Positions 40,189 through 43,505 of a stretch of 43,505 nucleotides of DNA are shown here, piece after piece. Source of the stretch: Gammaproteobacteria bacterium (GTDB lineage: Bacteria; Pseudomonadota; Gammaproteobacteria; Thiohalobacterales; Thiohalobacteraceae); the NCBI GenBank assembly GCA_019911805.1, contig JAIOJV010000051.1, positions 1 to 43,505 on the forward strand. Reading direction: 5' to 3'. The stretch's first letter is position 1. The number at the start of each line of letters is the position of its first letter. The notes under the pieces are model-generated. The model was not told the DNA's origin. It was given only the letters and a program-made list of their open reading frames with translations, and did not search any database. The position numbers and the translations under genes are program-made.

Positions 40189-41271
40189 TCAGTCTCCCGA
40201 GACCTTGCGGGCCACCGTCTGCTCGCGTGCGAAATCAAGCATGCGTTGGGTGGAGCGCAGGGCCTGCACACGGATCGCCTCATCGACCCGGATCTCATTG
40301 CGGCCCGTTTCCAGCACCTCGGCGAGATTGCGCAGGTCGTTCATGGCCATCCATGGGCAGTGCGCACAGGACACGCAGGTCGCACCCGCGCCGACGGTCG
40401 GGGCCTCCAGGAATTTCTTGCCCGGTGCCGCCTGGCGCATCTTGTAGAGGATGCCGCTGTCGGTCGCCACGATGAACAGGTCATTGGGGAGATCGTGCGC
40501 GGCCCGGATGAGCTGTGTGGTCGAGCCCACCACGTCGGCCAGCGCGATGATGTTCTCGGGTGATTCCGGATGTACCAGCACCGCCGCCTGGGGGTGCTGC
40601 CGCATCAATGCCTGCAGCGCGCTGGCCTTGAACGCCTCGTGCACCACGCAGGCACCCTGCCACAGCAGCATGTCGGCACCCGAGACCCGCTGCACGTAGT
40701 GGCCGAGATGACGGTCCGGCGCCCAGATCAGCTTCTCACCGCGTGCAGCCAGATACTTGGCGACATCCACGGCGATGCTCGAGGTCACCACCCAGTCCGC
40801 ACGCGCCTTCACCGTGGCACTGGTGTTGGCGTACACGACCACGGTACGGTCGGGGTGGGCGTCGCAGAAGGGCACGAAATCCTCGGCCGGGCAGCCCAGG
40901 TCCAGTGAGCACTCCGCCTCCAGCGTCGGCATGAGTACACGTTTTTCCGGGTTGAGGATCTTGGCCGTCTCGCCCATGAAGCGCACCCCGGCGACGATCA
41001 GGGTCGAGGCGGGGTGTTCGTTGCCAAAGCGCGCCATGTCGAGGGAATCGGAGACGTAGCCACCGGTTTCCTCGGCGATCCGCTGGATATCTTCGTCAGT
41101 GTAGTAGTGCGCGACCAGCACCGCGTCCTGCTCCTTGAGCAGCCGCTGGATGCGGGCCCACAATTCCTCACGCTCGCCCGGGGCATAGTCGGGCGCCGGC
41201 GTGCTGCCGGGCAGTGGAAATACCTGGGTGCGCGGTGCCGGAACGCGCGGATCGTCTTGCAAGGCCTTCAT
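40189..41271 (-). CDS. nadA: Quinolinate synthase
   Basis: Condenses iminoaspartate with dihydroxyacetone phosphate to quinolinate in NAD synthesis. 360 residues. The [4Fe-4S] ligands are Cys121, Cys208 and Cys305, exactly eight residues beyond Cys113, Cys200 and Cys297 of E. coli NadA; the CVSCAHC motif is at 299-305. Early motif [10 protein letters not shown] at 54-63. The ATG at 41271 with AGGAGA upstream is chosen; the frame remains open upstream. Monocistronic here. Confidence 0.95.
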   Translation of the reverse strand: MKALQDDPRVPAPRTQVFPLPGSTPAPDYAPGEREELWARIQRLLKEQDAVLVAHYYTDEDIQRIAEETGGYVSDSLDMARFGNEHPASTLIVAGVRFMGETAKILNPEKRVLMPTLEAECSLDLGCPAEDFVPFCDAHPDRTVVVYANTSATVKARADWVVTSSIAVDVAKYLAARGEKLIWAPDRHLGHYVQRVSGADMLLWQGACVVHEAFKASALQALMRQHPQAAVLVHPESPENIIALADVVGSTTQLIRAAHDLPNDLFIVATDSGILYKMRQAAPGKKFLEAPTVGAGATCVSCAHCPWMAMNDLRNLAEVLETGRNEIRVDEAIRVQALRSTQRMLDFAREQTVARKVSGD

Positions 41272-41529
41272 CGGACTCTCCTGCCCCGAATTCAATGGAA
41301 CCATTTTACTGTGGATCCGTTCGCAGAACACCCTTCCCGGCGTGGTGGGAACTCCGATACAGGCGTGGATCGCGTCAATCGGCCGCAGGCGAGGGTGGAT
41401 ACCCAACCCCGATGCAAACGCCGCATGGCAGTTTCACTGCCGCGGGGGCGGTATGCGCACGGCGCACGCCCTCAGGATCTTGGGACTGGTACCGCTACTA
41501 TAGCCGGTACACACCCAGGTATCCCTCAC

Positions 41530-42708
41530 ATGAAGCCCAGTATTCTTCGCAATCTGTTGGCTGCCAGCCTCGTATTCGGCCTTGCCATGGGCGGTTCATT
41601 CCCGCTCTTTGCGCGGCTGTTCGTCGACTTCAAGCCGGGCATGCTCGGCTGGTTCGTCGCCAGTTGTCTGGTTGCCGGTGTGATACTGGGCATCGCCAAC
41701 TACTGGCTGGTGAACGCCATCCTGATCCGCCGTCTACGGCATATCTCACGGTTTGCAGATGCCATCAGTCAGGGCGATATCTCGCAGCATTACGACCTGC
41801 AGAGCCAGGATGTGGTCGGCGATATCATCGCCAGCCTCAATCGGATGAGCGCCAGCCTGCGCGAAGTGATCGCCGAGATCGACCGGGCCACGACGCAGAC
41901 CGCGAGGTCCGCCGAGCGGCTTTCCACCATTACCGACGAGACCCGGCAGGGTGTGGAGAGACAGCAGGTCGAAGTCGAACATGTCGCGACTGCCATGAAC
42001 GAGATGGCCGCCACCGTCCATGAGGTGTCGCGCAATGCCGAGCTGGCGGCGGCCGCCGCCAGGCAGGTCGATACGGAAGCCGCCAGTGGGCGGCGGGTCG
42101 CGGCTGACGCATTGCACAGCATCGAGACGCTGGTGGGCGAAATGAGCGAAACCGCGGGCGCGATCGAGATATTGCAGGGGGAATCCGCCGGCATCGGTGT
42201 GGTCACCGAGACGATCAGGGGGATCGCCGAGCAGACCAATCTACTGGCACTGAACGCGGCCATCGAAGCGGCACGTGCCGGAGAACAGGGGCGTGGCTTC
42301 GCGGTGGTGGCCGATGAGGTACGGGCATTGGCAAGGCGTACCCAGATCGCGACCCAGGACATCCGTGCGATGATCGAGCGGTTGCAATCGGGGGCCGGCG
42401 ATGTGGCCGGCTCCATGAATCAGGCCAACGTGGCGGCGGGGCAGTGCTCGGAGCAGGTCGGGAAGGCCGCACAGTCGCTGGCGGGCATCGCGGACGCAAT
42501 ATCCAACATCAACGACATGAACAGTCAGATCGCGACGGCAGCCGAAGAACAGAGTGCGGTGGCGGTGGAAATCAACACCAACATCAGCTTTATCCACGAC
42601 GCCATGGAACAGGCGGCGGCGACCGTACAGCAGGCCGATACGGCGAGTGGTGATGTTGCGGATCTGGCGGCGCAGGTGCGGCAGCTGATGACCCGTTTCA
42701 GGCTTTGA
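41530..42708 (+). CDS. Methyl-accepting chemotaxis protein with almost no periplasmic domain
   Basis: 392 residues. Two membrane segments (about 9-29 and 38-58) are joined by a loop of only about eight residues, then HAMP and a long signalling coiled coil. The hairpin tip [20 protein letters not shown], then [20 protein letters not shown], is canonical for CheA/CheW contact. Without an extracellular sensor domain it must sense cytoplasmic, membrane or redox signals, or pair with another sensor. The start at 41530 leaves the hydrophobic segment as N-terminus; no strong ribosome site. No che genes adjoin it. Confidence 0.9.
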   Translation: MKPSILRNLLAASLVFGLAMGGSFPLFARLFVDFKPGMLGWFVASCLVAGVILGIANYWLVNAILIRRLRHISRFADAISQGDISQHYDLQSQDVVGDIIASLNRMSASLREVIAEIDRATTQTARSAERLSTITDETRQGVERQQVEVEHVATAMNEMAATVHEVSRNAELAAAAARQVDTEAASGRRVAADALHSIETLVGEMSETAGAIEILQGESAGIGVVTETIRGIAEQTNLLALNAAIEAARAGEQGRGFAVVADEVRALARRTQIATQDIRAMIERLQSGAGDVAGSMNQANVAAGQCSEQVGKAAQSLAGIADAISNINDMNSQIATAAEEQSAVAVEINTNISFIHDAMEQAAATVQQADTASGDVADLAAQVRQLMTRFRL

Positions 42709-42891
42709 CAACCACATCCGACCCGCATCAAACCCGTCCCTTGCGTGACCTCCCGGGTCACTGCCCGCAGCCCAGCCTATCCCCCCGTCACCCGCAACGA
42801 TACGATCAGATCGACGATCGCCGGGGCTGTCTGTGGCGTGTGCAGGTGTGAATTGCCGACGCAGTAGATCAGTCTCAAGTCCGACAGGTGC

Positions 42892-43505
42892 CTAGAGCGT
42901 CGCCAGGCTGTCTGCGGCGACCTCGCGCACAACGGCGTCCGGGTCCTGCAGCAGCGCCTCGATGTGCGGGCGCGCCGCCGGGTCGTGGCCGAGTGCCAGG
43001 GCGTGACAGGCGTCGGCGCGCACACGTGCGTCCGCATGCCGTGTCAGGGTGGCGAGAGGTTCCGTCATGGCGCGCAACGCCGCGCTGCCCTCCAGATGCT
43101 CGAGGGTGGCCGCGGCACCAAGGCGTACCTGCAGTGTGGCCTCCGGATCGCCGAGCAGCGCGACCAGCACGGCGGCATGCCGTGGCTCGCGCTCCACCAG
43201 CGCGGCGATGTCCGCCAACCGGCCCTCATCGAACAACTCGCTGAAATAGTCCGTCATGCCTTGCGGTGAGGCGCTGCGCTCCACCCAACGGGCGAGTTCG
43301 GCCGGCGAGCGCAGACCGGTCAGTTCGAACGGTCCCAGCCGCAGCCAGGGCACGCTGCGCACCCCATGGGCCTGGGCGACATCGGGGCGCTGGTTGATAT
43401 TGACCACCTCCAGACGACCGAGCCGGCCCTGTTTGATCAGCTCGCTCAAGCCGGCCAGCACCGTGGGGCAATGTGGACAGCCGTTGGCGATCAGCAGCAG
43501 GGCGT
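42892..43505 (-). CDS. Thioredoxin-fold/HEAT-repeat protein (5' end outside window)
   Basis: About 204 residues are visible. The first part is thioredoxin-like: LLIANGCPHCPTVL with a CPHC active site, then VVNINQRPDVAQAHGVRSVPWLRLG including the cis-Pro loop. From about residue 95 onward there are HEAT/PBS-lyase-like helical repeats (LLGDPEATLQVRLGAAATLE, LTRHADARVRADACHALALG, LLQDPDAVVREVAADSLATL). The combination suggests a redox domain on a protein-binding scaffold. The beginning lies right of the window. Confidence 0.8.
   Translation of the reverse strand, partial: ALLLIANGCPHCPTVLAGLSELIKQGRLGRLEVVNINQRPDVAQAHGVRSVPWLRLGPFELTGLRSPAELARWVERSASPQGMTDYFSELFDEGRLADIAALVEREPRHAAVLVALLGDPEATLQVRLGAAATLEHLEGSAALRAMTEPLATLTRHADARVRADACHALALGHDPAARPHIEALLQDPDAVVREVAADSLATL

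Noticed and set aside
42777-42891. Short minus-strand reading ending in SLRVTGG after the thioredoxin/HEAT gene
   Set aside because: About 36 codons, no start codon with a ribosome site and no recognised family.

Overview
The window is a GC-rich stretch of a gammaproteobacterial chromosome, probably a chemolithotrophic sulfur oxidiser of the Chromatiales/Acidiferrobacterales kind. The evidence is the housekeeping order recX-alaS-lysC-csrA-tRNA-Ser-tRNA-Arg, a soxA-soxX pair, a periplasmic DsrE-like protein, a denitrification-type nirK cluster, REP-like repeats and a RAYT remnant. The genus cannot be fixed from the sequence alone.

Region by region. 1-5300: core genes ending in two tRNA genes. 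A strongly folded leader precedes alaS and a long hairpin precedes lysC. 5281-7042: a repeat array whose units each start with the last 19 bp of tRNA-Arg(ACG); a Fic-family gene with its own operator-studded promoter sits inside it. A smaller unit of similar design follows tRNA-Ser. The layout recalls the rtT repeats of the E. coli tyrT locus. The last tRNA-end copy runs straight into a truncated, frameshifted redoxin gene, so it looks like the edge of an integrated segment. 7043-9289: redoxin remnant, cytochrome P460, a CPVC thioredoxin-fold protein, a MarR regulator with a Cys-rich tail, and a tiny four-Cys protein. 9290-13803: soxA-soxX, a DsrE-like gene, RAYT debris and a TolA-like coiled-coil protein.

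13991-35957 is dominated by metal export. It holds a copper-type two-component system (cusRS-like) divergent from a CusCBA-type efflux operon around a perfect palindrome, a low-GC AspT-type transporter, a CzcCBA-type operon preceded by a His-rich membrane protein, and a second CusBA-type pair with a small metal-binding protein. Both CusA proteins keep the methionine triad of E. coli CusA; the first has it at identical residue numbers (573, 623, 672). The CzcA protein instead has the D/D/E relay of divalent-cation exporters.

36002-39823 is a Nitrosomonas-type ncgABC-nirK cluster (multicopper oxidase, two c-type cytochromes, copper nitrite reductase) divergent from nsrR, with an excellent NsrR box lying on the ncgA promoter. 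It is transcribed in the same direction as the downstream CusBA pair, which links nitrite/NO chemistry with copper handling. The window closes with a conserved small protein, nadA, a chemoreceptor with almost no periplasmic domain, and the end of a thioredoxin/HEAT-repeat protein.
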